Positions 18,568-27,144 of a stretch of DNA of 64,000 nt are shown here, piece by piece. Source of the stretch: Psychrobacter fulvigenes (GTDB taxonomy: Bacteria > Pseudomonadota > Gammaproteobacteria > Pseudomonadales > Moraxellaceae); contig NZ_CAJGZP010000001.1 of the NCBI RefSeq assembly GCF_904846155.1, forward strand, positions 1,798,001 to 1,862,000, read 5' to 3'. Below the pieces are notes generated by a model. That model had not been told where the DNA came from, did no database searches, and was given only the letters and a program-made list of their open reading frames with translations. Both the position numbers and the translations under genes were made by a program. Position 1 is the first letter of the stretch, and every line of letters begins with the position of its first letter.

Positions 18568-18594
18568 TTAGATTGATAGCATATCAATGGTCAT

Positions 18595-18631
18595 AAAAAA
18601 CCCCTCTACACAATAATGTAGAGGGGTTTTT
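18595..18631. terminator. Rho-independent terminator downstream of the SDR gene
   Basis: The perfect stem AAAACCCCTCTACA / TGTAGAGGGGTTTT with a 6-base loop is flanked by A- and T-runs, so it is active in both directions. It ends the leftward cluster whose last gene stops at 18660. Confidence 0.88.
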
Positions 18632-18659
18632 GCTGTTTAAATAAGCATTGACGAACTGA

Positions 18660-19529
18660 TTAGCTAATTTTGTTAACAATACCAAGTGGTAAGTGCTTCA
18701 TTGCTTGACCCACAATTGACCAAGGCAAGCTTGGTACACAGGCTTCTGCCACCCCAGACTCAATGGCAGCCACGATGGCTTTGGTGCCTGTATCAGCATC
18801 GACTTCAAATGGCAACGGTTTGGCATTGGTATTGATTTCGGTACGAATATAACCTGGATAAATAGTAGAAACCTTAATTGGCAGTTTCTCGAGTAGCATA
18901 TCCGCACGAATACCTTCTGCCAAATATGCCAAACCAGCCTTGCTAGCGCCATAAGTGGTCATATGCTTAGGCAAGCCGCGCATCGCTGACATGCTAGATA
19001 TCACCACCAAATGACCACTGTTTTGGGCACGAAATATTTTCATTGCCGCTTCGCACTGTGCCAACGCTGAGATGAAATTAATCTCAGCCGTACGGCGATT
19101 GGTCTCAAAACGGCCTTTACCAATGCGGCGACTCTCTCCCACTCCTGCGTTGACTACTACGCGGTCGATGTGACCGAAATCAGCAGCAAAAGCATCAAAC
19201 ACTTCAAATATCGCATCATAATCAGTGACGTCAAGCACGCGATACTCAATACGAATATCAGCATAGCGATCCATGAGCTCAGCTTTTAGCTGCTCCAGAC
19301 GTTCGGCACGGCGGGCGCATATGGCTAAATTGTAGCCTAGACTTGCAAAGATGCGCGCCATTGCCTCACCAAGGCCTGAGCTGGCACCGGTGATCAATAC
19401 CGTTTTGTCGAGGCCAACTTGCGATTTCGTCAAGCCTTTTAAATAGCGTGCTGGCTGAATAGCGCTGAATGTCTGATCTTTGCCTTGTTTGGCAGTCTGC
19501 GTTACCAAATTCATTAATTTATTTTGCAT
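18660..19529 (-). CDS. Short-chain dehydrogenase/reductase (SDR family)
   Basis: A classical SDR: the NAD(P)-binding TGASSGLGEAMA lies about residues 44-55, NAG in VVNAGVGESRR, the catalytic Ser in VVISSMSAM, and YGASKAG with the Tyr/Lys pair about 191-197. The frame is open much further upstream (to 19721), but the ATG at 19529 (MQNKLMNLV) has AAGGGA upstream and gives 289 residues; the longer form would overlap the neighbouring gene and a terminator. It is last in a leftward group with a histidine phosphatase, an APH-type kinase and an acyl-CoA dehydrogenase. It likely oxidises or reduces a hydroxyacyl intermediate (inference). Confidence 0.85.
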   Translation of the reverse strand: MQNKLMNLVTQTAKQGKDQTFSAIQPARYLKGLTKSQVGLDKTVLITGASSGLGEAMARIFASLGYNLAICARRAERLEQLKAELMDRYADIRIEYRVLDVTDYDAIFEVFDAFAADFGHIDRVVVNAGVGESRRIGKGRFETNRRTAEINFISALAQCEAAMKIFRAQNSGHLVVISSMSAMRGLPKHMTTYGASKAGLAYLAEGIRADMLLEKLPIKVSTIYPGYIRTEINTNAKPLPFEVDADTGTKAIVAAIESGVAEACVPSLPWSIVGQAMKHLPLGIVNKIS

Positions 19530-19566
19530 AAGCAGTCCCTTATATAATAATGCGTTCATAAGAATA

Positions 19567-19592
19567 AAAAAAGAGGGTTGGCACCCTCTATT
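19567..19592 (-). terminator. Rho-independent terminator after the histidine phosphatase gene
   Basis: On the minus strand, stem AGAGGGT/ACCCTCT is followed by seven T residues. It separates the phosphatase gene from the SDR gene, so the SDR gene probably has its own promoter or depends on read-through. Confidence 0.75.
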
Positions 19593-19668
19593 ATAATGGC
19601 AATACCCTAATAAATAAGTACGGATATGTATCAAAGAATCTAAAAAATAAGCGCTATTAACTTTGATT

Positions 19669-20421
19669 CTAGCGCCAAGTGACAAAGCGCTCTCCATCAG
19701 AAAATAAGTGACTGTATTCATTTAACGACAACAGTTGCGGTACTTGATCTCTGACAGTGATGGCCGTCACACCAGTATTTACAAGGCTTCTATTTATTTG
19801 ATAAGCGGTTTGACTGCCTTGTCGTAATAATTGAGCGGTAATTGCAGCAATCACACCCCCTGAGGTAAAGACCAGCACCGTACTGTCACGTTCCAAATGA
19901 TTAAGTTGTGATGCTTGCTTACGTACCTGCTCGAGCGCTTGCTGAGCACGCACATTAAACTGTGGCCAACTCTCTAGATAATCCTCATCATTGTCTCCTG
20001 CATGCCAGCGCTGCATGGCCAAATCAAACAACTCAGCCAAGCGTTGTTTTGGTACCTCTGCTTTGGCAATCTCTGAGGCGATTGCTTCTTGACTGGTAAA
20101 TGCAGGATTGGATTTTATAAACACATCCTTATGATTAAACTCATTAAAGCTCTCAATCAAATAGCTATCAGGAACCGTCAAGTCTAATGCTGGTAGCGAA
20201 AGACTGGCCGCTGATGCAGGCTGATAAGCCTCCCAAAAGTAGCGCGCTGAGTCCTGTTGTCTTGACAAGCTGCCTGTAAATATCGCATCGATACGGCGCT
20301 GAGTGGTTGCATAATGCTGACCAAGTAAACGCGCCTGCAAGCCCCCTAACTCTGAGAGCTGATCGTAGTTTTGTTGTCCAAACGATGCTTGACCGTGGCG
20401 TGCCAAGAGAATAGTTGTCAT
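19669..20421 (-). CDS. Histidine phosphatase family protein (phosphoglycerate mutase-like)
   Basis: The 250-residue protein begins MTTILLARHGQASFG, where RHG carries the phosphorylated catalytic His. A second conserved region near FTSGGVIAAI holds the usual position of the second catalytic His, but here it reads TSGGV rather than the common SHGG, which is odd. The frame is open to 20478, but the ATG at 20421 gives the family-typical N-terminus. The substrate is unknown. The neighbouring kinase and acyl-CoA dehydrogenase suggest a phosphorylated intermediate or its by-product (inference). Confidence 0.82.
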   Translation of the reverse strand: MTTILLARHGQASFGQQNYDQLSELGGLQARLLGQHYATTQRRIDAIFTGSLSRQQDSARYFWEAYQPASAASLSLPALDLTVPDSYLIESFNEFNHKDVFIKSNPAFTSQEAIASEIAKAEVPKQRLAELFDLAMQRWHAGDNDEDYLESWPQFNVRAQQALEQVRKQASQLNHLERDSTVLVFTSGGVIAAITAQLLRQGSQTAYQINRSLVNTGVTAITVRDQVPQLLSLNEYSHLFSDGERFVTWR

Positions 20422-20506
20422 AAAAATACTGCCTATGTCTATAAATACTGTAATATTTTTAATAAAGCTTAATATCAATACATCAAGCTCTCAACTTAGT
20501 TAAGCT

Positions 20507-20575
20507 GTAGGCTGTGGCTTTAGCCCAGCTTGAACCTTTGCAAAAGCAAAATGCTGGGCTAAAGCCACAGCCTAC
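20507..20575. repeat. Perfect 23-bp inverted repeat with 23-nt spacer
   Basis: Arms 20507-20529 and 20553-20575 (GTAGGCTGTGGCTTTAGCCCAGC and complement) are identical without mismatch. The arm also contains the smaller complementary phrase TGGCTTTAGCC. It lies between the phosphatase and kinase genes, where transcripts of the cluster would fold it. No T-run follows. Confidence 0.7.
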
Positions 20576-20622
20576 GCCAACATATTAAAATAGTTGGGAC
20601 TAAGGCATGAATACCCTATAAG

Positions 20623-21873
20623 CTACTCAGATGGTTGCTCAAAATAGCTTCTGGGTAATATGCCTTTAATGACGGCCTGTACAGGGCTTGGTAGCTTCTC
20701 AATAGTAGCCATATCGACACCCATATCTTGCAAATGCGGCTGTACATGACTGTTAAATAGCGCCTCACCTTCGTATTGCGCAATCAGCTTTAAACACTTA
20801 GCATGCAGCACATGGTTGATAATCCAAAAGTTTTTGAAGGCAGGATTCTTAGTTTGCTTATGATAGTAGCGATAATAAATCTGCTGTACGATACCTGCTA
20901 AGCGAAACAGACCAAACACTTCATAAAACGTCCAGTTGTCTACTTTTAGGCCAGTACGCTCAAGGTAATAATCCACCACTTCACTACGTGTCATCATACC
21001 TTCTAAGTGAGTCGGCTGACGGCGCGACTGCTGCATGATGATATTATCATCTTCCTCAATCCAGTAAGCGAGCGCGCTACCTAAGTCCATTAAGGGATCG
21101 CCTAAGGTCGCCATCTCCCAGTCGAGTACACCGATCACTTTGGTAGGATCAGCAGCGTCTAAGACAATATTATCAAAACGCCAATCATTATGAATGACGC
21201 AGGTTTTAATATCGACGGGTGTATGCTTATTCAGCCACTGACGTACTAGCGCAAAACTTGGTACATTGGGGGTTTTTGCCTTGACGTAACGCTTATCCCA
21301 ACCATTGACTTGACGCTCGCAGTAACCATCACCGCGGCCTAAGGCTTTTAGGTCAGGATTGTCTTGATAATCTACTTGGTGCAACTCAATCAAGGCATCT
21401 ATCACATTAGTGCATAGCTCACGCGTTTGAGTAGGCGTTAACACCACTTCTTTTGGCAAGTTGGCACGTGGAATGATACCTTCCATCCGCTCCATCACAT
21501 AAAAGTCAGCACCAATGACATCCTCATCCGTGCACAAAGCCACCATGTTTGGTACATACGGATAATCTTCTTTTAGCGCTTTTTGTACCGTATATTCACG
21601 CACCATGTCATGTGCAGACTTCGCTTTGGTGCCTTTAGGCGGACGACGTAAGATAAGATCTTGGTTTTCGTACTGTAGACGATAGGTCCAGTTTGACGCA
21701 CCTCCTGAAAACTGAGTCACGCTCGGCTCACCTTTTACTTCTATACCTTGATCTTGCAACCAACTGCTTACTGCCTGTGCATCAAGAGCTTCCCCTTCTC
21801 TTACTGGCCCACCTTCATCTACTACTTTATGGTCGTTTTTCTCATTATTCTTTGCGTTACTAGTTGTTGCCAT
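20623..21873 (-). CDS. APH-family phosphotransferase (ACAD10/11-type or LvaA-like kinase)
   Basis: 416 residues of the aminoglycoside-phosphotransferase/choline-kinase fold. FSGGASNWTYRL (about 58-69) resembles the glycine-rich loop, LILRRPP carries the nucleotide-binding Lys/Arg region, VIHNDWRFDNIV (about 227-238) is the Brenner motif with catalytic Asp, and VLDWEMATLGDPLMDLG (about 247-263) holds the metal-binding Asp. Such kinases next to an acyl-CoA dehydrogenase phosphorylate 4-hydroxyacyl-CoAs in levulinate catabolism and in human ACAD10/11. AAGGAA precedes the ATG. It is 208 bases downstream of the dehydrogenase gene. Confidence 0.85.
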   Translation of the reverse strand: MATTSNAKNNEKNDHKVVDEGGPVREGEALDAQAVSSWLQDQGIEVKGEPSVTQFSGGASNWTYRLQYENQDLILRRPPKGTKAKSAHDMVREYTVQKALKEDYPYVPNMVALCTDEDVIGADFYVMERMEGIIPRANLPKEVVLTPTQTRELCTNVIDALIELHQVDYQDNPDLKALGRGDGYCERQVNGWDKRYVKAKTPNVPSFALVRQWLNKHTPVDIKTCVIHNDWRFDNIVLDAADPTKVIGVLDWEMATLGDPLMDLGSALAYWIEEDDNIIMQQSRRQPTHLEGMMTRSEVVDYYLERTGLKVDNWTFYEVFGLFRLAGIVQQIYYRYYHKQTKNPAFKNFWIINHVLHAKCLKLIAQYEGEALFNSHVQPHLQDMGVDMATIEKLPSPVQAVIKGILPRSYFEQPSE

Positions 21874-22081
21874 GTGATGTTCCTTATCATCTGCTTATTT
21901 TAGAGGCTGTATAGAATTCATAGTAAACTGTTAGAAGTCGTAGGGTGCTCTACACATCTAAAAACTATATATCTAAAAGATATTATAGTAATGGATAGAA
22001 TTACTCTACGACTCTTCAAAGTCAGTTTTCGTTAACTAACATTTATTGCTTAGGCTATTTTAATAGCTGACTTATTACAAC

Positions 22082-23341
22082 TTAACGTTTAAGACGATAT
22101 CCTTCACGCTTTAGCTCTAATTTGGCAATCATGGTTTTGTGCACTTCATCGGGGCCATCGGCTAAGCGCAGTGCCCGTGCTTGTGCAAAAAAGCTTGGTA
22201 GTAATGTATCTTGACACACACCCATGCCACCATAAATCTGAATCGCCATATCGACCACTTCTTGTAGCACAGTAGGAGCGACTACTTTAATGGCTGATAT
22301 CTCGGTTAGAGCCGCTTTAGTACCTTGACTGTCCATTTTTTGTGCAGCATATAGCGTCAATAAGCGTGCTTGGTCAATTTTGATACGAGCATCGCTAATA
22401 CGCTCGAGGTTACCGCCCAACTGCAATAACGGCTTACCAAAAGCCGTACGCTGCATACCGCGGTGAATAGCAAGCTCCAAAGACTTCTCTGCGGCACCAA
22501 TACAACGCATACAGTGATGAATACGGCCTGGTCCCAAGCGCCCTTGCGCAATCTCAAAGCCCATCCCTGGCCCACCAATGAAGTTAGCGGCTGGCACACG
22601 CACGTCAGTAAAGCTCACCTCGCCATGACCATGCGGCGCATCGTAATCACCAAATACCTTTAGCATACGCTCGATTTTGACACCGGCGGTCTTAGCAGGC
22701 ACCAGCACCATAGAGTGTTGATGATGACGATCTTTACTCTCATCAGGGGTATACGCCATGACTATCAACACATCAACAGCAGGATCACCAAGACCAGATG
22801 ACCACCACTTGCTACCATTAATGATGATCTCATCACCATCGACCACAGCAGTGGCCTGCATGTTGGTCGCATCACTAGAGGCAACATCAGGCTCCGTCAT
22901 ACAGAATACCGAGCGGGTCTTACCTTCCAATAATGGCGTCAGCCACCTATCTTGCTGTTCAGTACTGCCATAACGCCACAACAGCTCCATATTGCCGCTG
23001 TCAGGCGCATTACAGTTAAAGACGTAAGGCGCCAACAAGCTGCGTCCGCTCAACTCTGCAATCGGTGCATAATCAGTGACGGATAGCCCAGCACCTAGAT
23101 TTTCATCAGGTAAAAACAGATTCCACAAGCCTGCAGCGCGTGCTTTTGCTCTCAGGGTCTCGTACGCTTCTGGCCACTGCCAGTTTTCCCAATTGCCATC
23201 AGGATTTTGCTCATGACAGTCTTGCCAGAACTGGGTTTCTATCGGCTCGATATGCGTTTCTATGAATTCTTTGACTTGCTGATGCATGGACTGACCATGC
23301 GCCGTTGCGCTAAACATAGTTTGTGATGTATTGGTTGTCAT
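22082..23341 (-). CDS. Acyl-CoA dehydrogenase family protein
   Basis: 419 residues of FAD-dependent acyl-CoA dehydrogenase type. FCMTEPDVASSDATN (about 140-155) is the flavin/substrate signature, GSKWWSSG follows, and AFGKPLLQLGG and IYGGMGVCQDTLLPSFFAQARALRLADGPDEVHK near the C-terminus are the second signature region. The C-terminal DGPDEVH form is typical of the ACAD10/11 and LvaC-like branch. A strong AGGAAGAGGAA site precedes the ATG. It is probably the first gene of the leftward cluster with the APH-type kinase. Confidence 0.9.
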   Translation of the reverse strand: MTTNTSQTMFSATAHGQSMHQQVKEFIETHIEPIETQFWQDCHEQNPDGNWENWQWPEAYETLRAKARAAGLWNLFLPDENLGAGLSVTDYAPIAELSGRSLLAPYVFNCNAPDSGNMELLWRYGSTEQQDRWLTPLLEGKTRSVFCMTEPDVASSDATNMQATAVVDGDEIIINGSKWWSSGLGDPAVDVLIVMAYTPDESKDRHHQHSMVLVPAKTAGVKIERMLKVFGDYDAPHGHGEVSFTDVRVPAANFIGGPGMGFEIAQGRLGPGRIHHCMRCIGAAEKSLELAIHRGMQRTAFGKPLLQLGGNLERISDARIKIDQARLLTLYAAQKMDSQGTKAALTEISAIKVVAPTVLQEVVDMAIQIYGGMGVCQDTLLPSFFAQARALRLADGPDEVHKTMIAKLELKREGYRLKR

Positions 23342-23569
23342 TATTATATTCCTCTTCCTTGTTAAATATTCTAGATTTTACCGTAAGCTATTAGCCATCT
23401 GTCTTTAGTGCAGATAGTCAATTCAATTTGCAAGTAGTACAAGGCAACCAAGTGTAGATGTATATTGAATACTTCAAGCGAGGTTAACGCTGTAATACTT
23501 TTATAGTGGATTGACTATATTAGGTAGAACGCTTTCTACATTTATAGCATAACCCTTGTTCTGAAACAG

Positions 23570-23600
23570 AAAAAGGCGCGACCGGCTAGGCCACACCTTT
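23570..23600 (-). terminator. Terminator of sohB
   Basis: Just past the sohB stop on the minus strand, AAAGGTGTGGCC pairs with GGTCGCGCCTTT (three G-U pairs), followed by TT. Confidence 0.7.
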
Positions 23601-23631
23601 AGGTTGTCAACACACTTTAATGACTCAGTTT

Positions 23632-24600
23632 TTATTTTAGAATATTTAAGCGACTATTAAAGTCAAAGCGCATCAAGGCTTCTGGTAGCTTGTCAGCGGC
23701 GATATTAAGCGTCGCTTCTGCAGCCTGTGCCAGACCCAGCTTTTCGGCCAAAGTTGGCTTTTGGCGTGAGTGCAATGCATACACTTGACTACTATCCATC
23801 AACTGCAAAATATAACTGTCCGAAGTCTGTAAGCTATCCACCAGGTTTAGCGCTAAAGCGTCCTCACCATACCAATGCTCGCCAGTTGCAACCTTGTCCA
23901 AGTCCAAAGACGGACGATAGGTATTGACGAAATGCTTAAATAGCTGATGTGTTTGCTCAAGCTCTTCTTGATACTTCGCACGATCTTCTTCGTCGTTTTC
24001 ACCAAATATAGTAACTGTGCGCTTATAATCACCTGCGGTGAACATCTCATAATCAACGTCGTGATTTTTGAGCCATTTATGGAAGTTTGGCAATTGTGAT
24101 ACCACTCCGATTGATCCAATAACCGCAAACGGTGCAGCAATGACCTTATCCGCGACGCAGGCCATCATATAACCACCACTGGCAGCGACTTTATCAACAC
24201 AGACAGTAAGTTTAAGACCCGCCTCTTTTAGGCGTGCCAACTGCGCTGCAGCCAGACCATAGCCATGCACCAAGCCACCCGATGATTCAAGACGAACCAC
24301 TACTTCATCACCTTTGTTAGCCGTGCTAATCAGAGTGCTGATCTCTTCACGCAGATGCTTCACCGCTGTGGCTTTCAGATCACCATCAAAATCAAGCACA
24401 AATACTTGCTGCGACTTGTCTTTACTTTTGGCTTTAACTTTTAAGGCCTTTTTCGCTTTTTTTGCCATGCTCTTTTTGAGTTGCTTAAGTGCGGCCTTAC
24501 CTTGAGTCGCTTCCATAAGCTCCTCACGGCGCTTTTCTTGATTTTTATTGAGATGTAGTACTTTTAACTCAACAGGGTTTTTGGGCGGATGAAATAGCAT
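23632..24600 (-). CDS. sohB: SohB-type S49 family serine peptidase
   Basis: S49 peptidases use a Ser/Lys dyad: VDKVAASGGYMMACVADKV (about 145-163) supplies the Ser and TAGDYKRTVTIFGEN (about 196-210) the Lys. Other blocks match E. coli SohB closely (RLESSGGLVHGYGLAAAQL; ATGEHWYGEDA). Unlike E. coli SohB, the N-terminus (MLFHPPKNPVELKVLHLNK) shows no membrane helix, only a Lys-rich linker. AAGGAAA upstream of the ATG and no better upstream start support this. It may be peripheral or cytoplasmic, or the helix may be lost. Length 322 against 349 in E. coli. Confidence 0.88.
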   Translation of the reverse strand: MLFHPPKNPVELKVLHLNKNQEKRREELMEATQGKAALKQLKKSMAKKAKKALKVKAKSKDKSQQVFVLDFDGDLKATAVKHLREEISTLISTANKGDEVVVRLESSGGLVHGYGLAAAQLARLKEAGLKLTVCVDKVAASGGYMMACVADKVIAAPFAVIGSIGVVSQLPNFHKWLKNHDVDYEMFTAGDYKRTVTIFGENDEEDRAKYQEELEQTHQLFKHFVNTYRPSLDLDKVATGEHWYGEDALALNLVDSLQTSDSYILQLMDSSQVYALHSRQKPTLAEKLGLAQAAEATLNIAADKLPEALMRFDFNSRLNILK

Positions 24601-25198
24601 AAAGTTTCCTTAAATAAAATAATCGATATCAATATTGTTATCAGTACAACCCACAACCGCTTAGTATGACAACTTATTAAATTGGGTTGTATGTGAAAGT
24701 AATATAGTTAATATCAAACTGATATGCACGCACAGTCGACAGTTTTCAAGCCTACATACGATATTTAACTATTATATGGCAGCTACAGACATCTGTTAAA
24801 TGAACGTCGAACCATGACGCTATCAGCTTGTCACACGTAACCGAATCTAAAGGTATTGTGCAAGCAGAGTTGTATAAAAATGGCAGATTAGGCATAATAT
24901 GCGTTTACATCTATTTCTATGCAGCCAGCGCGACGAGGTTTTGTCTTGATCGCGTTTTATTTGCTATTTTTTCATAACATCTTAAATCACATCGACATAA
25001 GATACGCTATATTAAAATAGCAGCGCCACTTAAGCCTATACTTAGCAACTGATAAACGCTCATTTCTTGCCTACTGGTTCTCATGCCATGATGGCTTGTC
25101 GTGAGCCAATGACAAAAAAGATAGCATTGGTTGAAATCAAATAGCATTGGCTGCATGATTGTACATCGAACTGGGCTGACAACTGGATAACTAATATT
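24601..25198. other. Divergent intergenic region sohB/aspS
   Basis: About 600 bases without a recognisable gene. The 10-bp phrase ATAGCATTGG occurs twice exactly 20 bases apart (25121-25130 and 25141-25150), 50-80 bases before aspS, and could be a protein-binding site. Short leftward frames here are not protein-like. Confidence 0.5.
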
Positions 25199-27040
25199 AT
25201 GACGCAAAGTACTATGACGCATGGCAAATACCGAGACGAATATTGCGGAGCCGTAACCGAAAGCTTTATAGAACAAACCATCACTATCGTAGGCTGGGTA
25301 CATCGCCGCCGCGATCATGGTGGCGTAATTTTCTTAGACATGCGTGATCGTGCAGGCATCCTGCAAGTCGTCATCGATCCTGATACTCCAGAAGCATTTG
25401 CGACTGCCGATGCGGCACGTCCTGAATACGTACTTAAAATTACTGGTCGCGTTCGTCGTCGTTATGAAGGCACCGAAAACCCAAATATGACCAGTGGTCA
25501 AATCGAGCTATTGGGCAAAGAAATCGAAGTGTTGGCTAAGTCTGATACGCCGCCATTCCCGCTTAACGATGAAAACACCACCGTATCAGAAGACTTGCGC
25601 CTGAAGTATCGTTACCTCGATATGCGTCGTCCGCAGATGCAAGAGCGTATGGTATTCCGTGCCAAGGCCACATCAGCCATTCGTCGTTACTTAGATGACC
25701 ATGGTTTCTTAGATGTTGAAACTCCTATCTTGACACGTGCGACTCCTGAAGGTGCTCGTGACTATCTGGTGCCATCACGTACACGCCCAGGTAACTTCTT
25801 TGCGCTGCCGCAGTCGCCACAGTTATTTAAACAGCTATTGATGGTATCTGGTTTTGATCGCTACTATCAGATCGCTAAGTGCTTCCGTGATGAAGATTTA
25901 CGAGCTGATCGTCAGCCAGAGTTTACCCAAGTGGATATTGAGACTTCTTTCTTAGATGAAGAAGAAATCATGAACATCAACGAAGGTCTCATCAAGCACT
26001 TATTCAAAACCATGATGGATGTGGAGCTTTCCGACTTCCCACGTATGACCTATGCGGATGCGATGCGTGACTACGCTTCAGACAAACCTGACCTACGTAT
26101 TCCACTGAAACTGGTCGACGTTGCAGATCTCATGCAGAGTGTTGATTTCAAAGTCTTCTCCGGCCCAGCCAATGATCCAAAAGGTCGCGTCGCGGCACTG
26201 CGTATCCCTAATGGTGCGGCTCTCACCCGTAGACAAATCGATGACTATACCAAATATGTTGGTATCTATGGTGCGCGTGGCTTAGCTTATATCAAAGTCA
26301 ACGATGTAAGCTTGATCAACAATGGCGTCGATAAAGAGTCTGGATTACAATCGCCAATCATCAAAAACATGACCGATGAGGTGTTAGCCAGCCTAGTCGA
26401 GCGCACTGGTGCCGAGGATGGCGACATTATCTTCTTTGGTGCAGATAAAGCCAGTGTTGTTAATGATGCCATGGGAGCACTGCGTCAAAAAATTGGTCTA
26501 GATCTTGAGATGCAAACTTGCACGTGGGCGCCACTATGGGTCACCGACTTCCCTATGTTTGAAGAAACGGATGATGGAAAGTGGACATCGGTACACCATC
26601 CATTTACCAAGCCAAAGGGCTCAGTAGATGAATTAAAGAACAGCCCAGAGACTGCTCTTTCTGTCGCCTATGACATGGTACTGAACGGTACTGAAGTCGG
26701 TGGTGGTAGCTTGCGTATCAATACGCTTGAGATGCAAAAAGCCGTATTTGAAGCACTTGGTATCGATGAGGCCGAAGCAGAAGCTAAATTCAGCTTCTTA
26801 CTTGACGCCCTTAAGTTCGGTGCGCCGCCGCACGGTGGCCTGGCCTTTGGTTTGGATCGTCTGATTATGCTAATGGTTGGTGCGGACTCCATTCGTGATG
26901 TCATCGCCTTTCCGAAAACCAAAACTGCTGAGTGCCCATTGACTCAAGCACCTGCTGAAGTTGACAGCAAACAACTGCGTGAACTGGGCATTCGTGTGCG
27001 CGAAAAAGCACAGGCTGACACCAATAAACCTGCCCAATAA
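25199..27040 (+). CDS. aspS: Aspartyl-tRNA synthetase
   Basis: A class II synthetase of the bacterial AspRS type, 613 residues. The OB-fold anticodon domain comes first ([20 protein letters not shown], about 30-49). Motif 2 is [21 protein letters not shown], the bacterial GAD insertion domain lies in the middle, and motif 3 [15 protein letters not shown] (about 547-561) and [14 protein letters not shown] complete it. It charges tRNA-Asp in the cytoplasm. In Acinetobacter aspS marks one border of the LOS outer-core locus, and here too glycosyltransferase genes follow it. Confidence 0.97.
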   Translation: MTQSTMTHGKYRDEYCGAVTESFIEQTITIVGWVHRRRDHGGVIFLDMRDRAGILQVVIDPDTPEAFATADAARPEYVLKITGRVRRRYEGTENPNMTSGQIELLGKEIEVLAKSDTPPFPLNDENTTVSEDLRLKYRYLDMRRPQMQERMVFRAKATSAIRRYLDDHGFLDVETPILTRATPEGARDYLVPSRTRPGNFFALPQSPQLFKQLLMVSGFDRYYQIAKCFRDEDLRADRQPEFTQVDIETSFLDEEEIMNINEGLIKHLFKTMMDVELSDFPRMTYADAMRDYASDKPDLRIPLKLVDVADLMQSVDFKVFSGPANDPKGRVAALRIPNGAALTRRQIDDYTKYVGIYGARGLAYIKVNDVSLINNGVDKESGLQSPIIKNMTDEVLASLVERTGAEDGDIIFFGADKASVVNDAMGALRQKIGLDLEMQTCTWAPLWVTDFPMFEETDDGKWTSVHHPFTKPKGSVDELKNSPETALSVAYDMVLNGTEVGGGSLRINTLEMQKAVFEALGIDEAEAEAKFSFLLDALKFGAPPHGGLAFGLDRLIMLMVGADSIRDVIAFPKTKTAECPLTQAPAEVDSKQLRELGIRVREKAQADTNKPAQ

Positions 27041-27144
27041 AGGGGCTTGATGATGCATACATTTTTTTTACAGCGTGATTGTGTGTTCAGTAGCATCTCG
27101 AGTTATGAGAGACTACACAGTCATCTATTACAATGTGAAAAATT

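Larger units (their letters stand above)
13464..18570. mobile_element. IS200/IS605-type element (tnpA and tnpB divergent), interrupted by three other ISs
   Basis: The ancestral element spans from a hairpin end beside fadD (TTGACATACTCCCGCC, 13464 on) through tnpB (leftward) and tnpA (rightward) to a hairpin after tnpA near 18567. Without the three later insertions and their target duplications it is about 1.9 kb, normal for an IS605-type element. Inserted within it are an IS4-family element (14613-16005), an IS1595-family element (16562-17269) and an IS630-family element (17308-18391). The left outer boundary is supported by a typical RE end; the right boundary is approximate. Confidence 0.82.

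Noticed and set aside
19530..19721. Longer N-terminus of the SDR protein
   Set aside because: It would cover a clear terminator and overlap the neighbouring gene.
25007..25318. Leftward frames upstream of aspS
   Set aside because: They overlap the aspS start on the other strand and show no recognisable domain.
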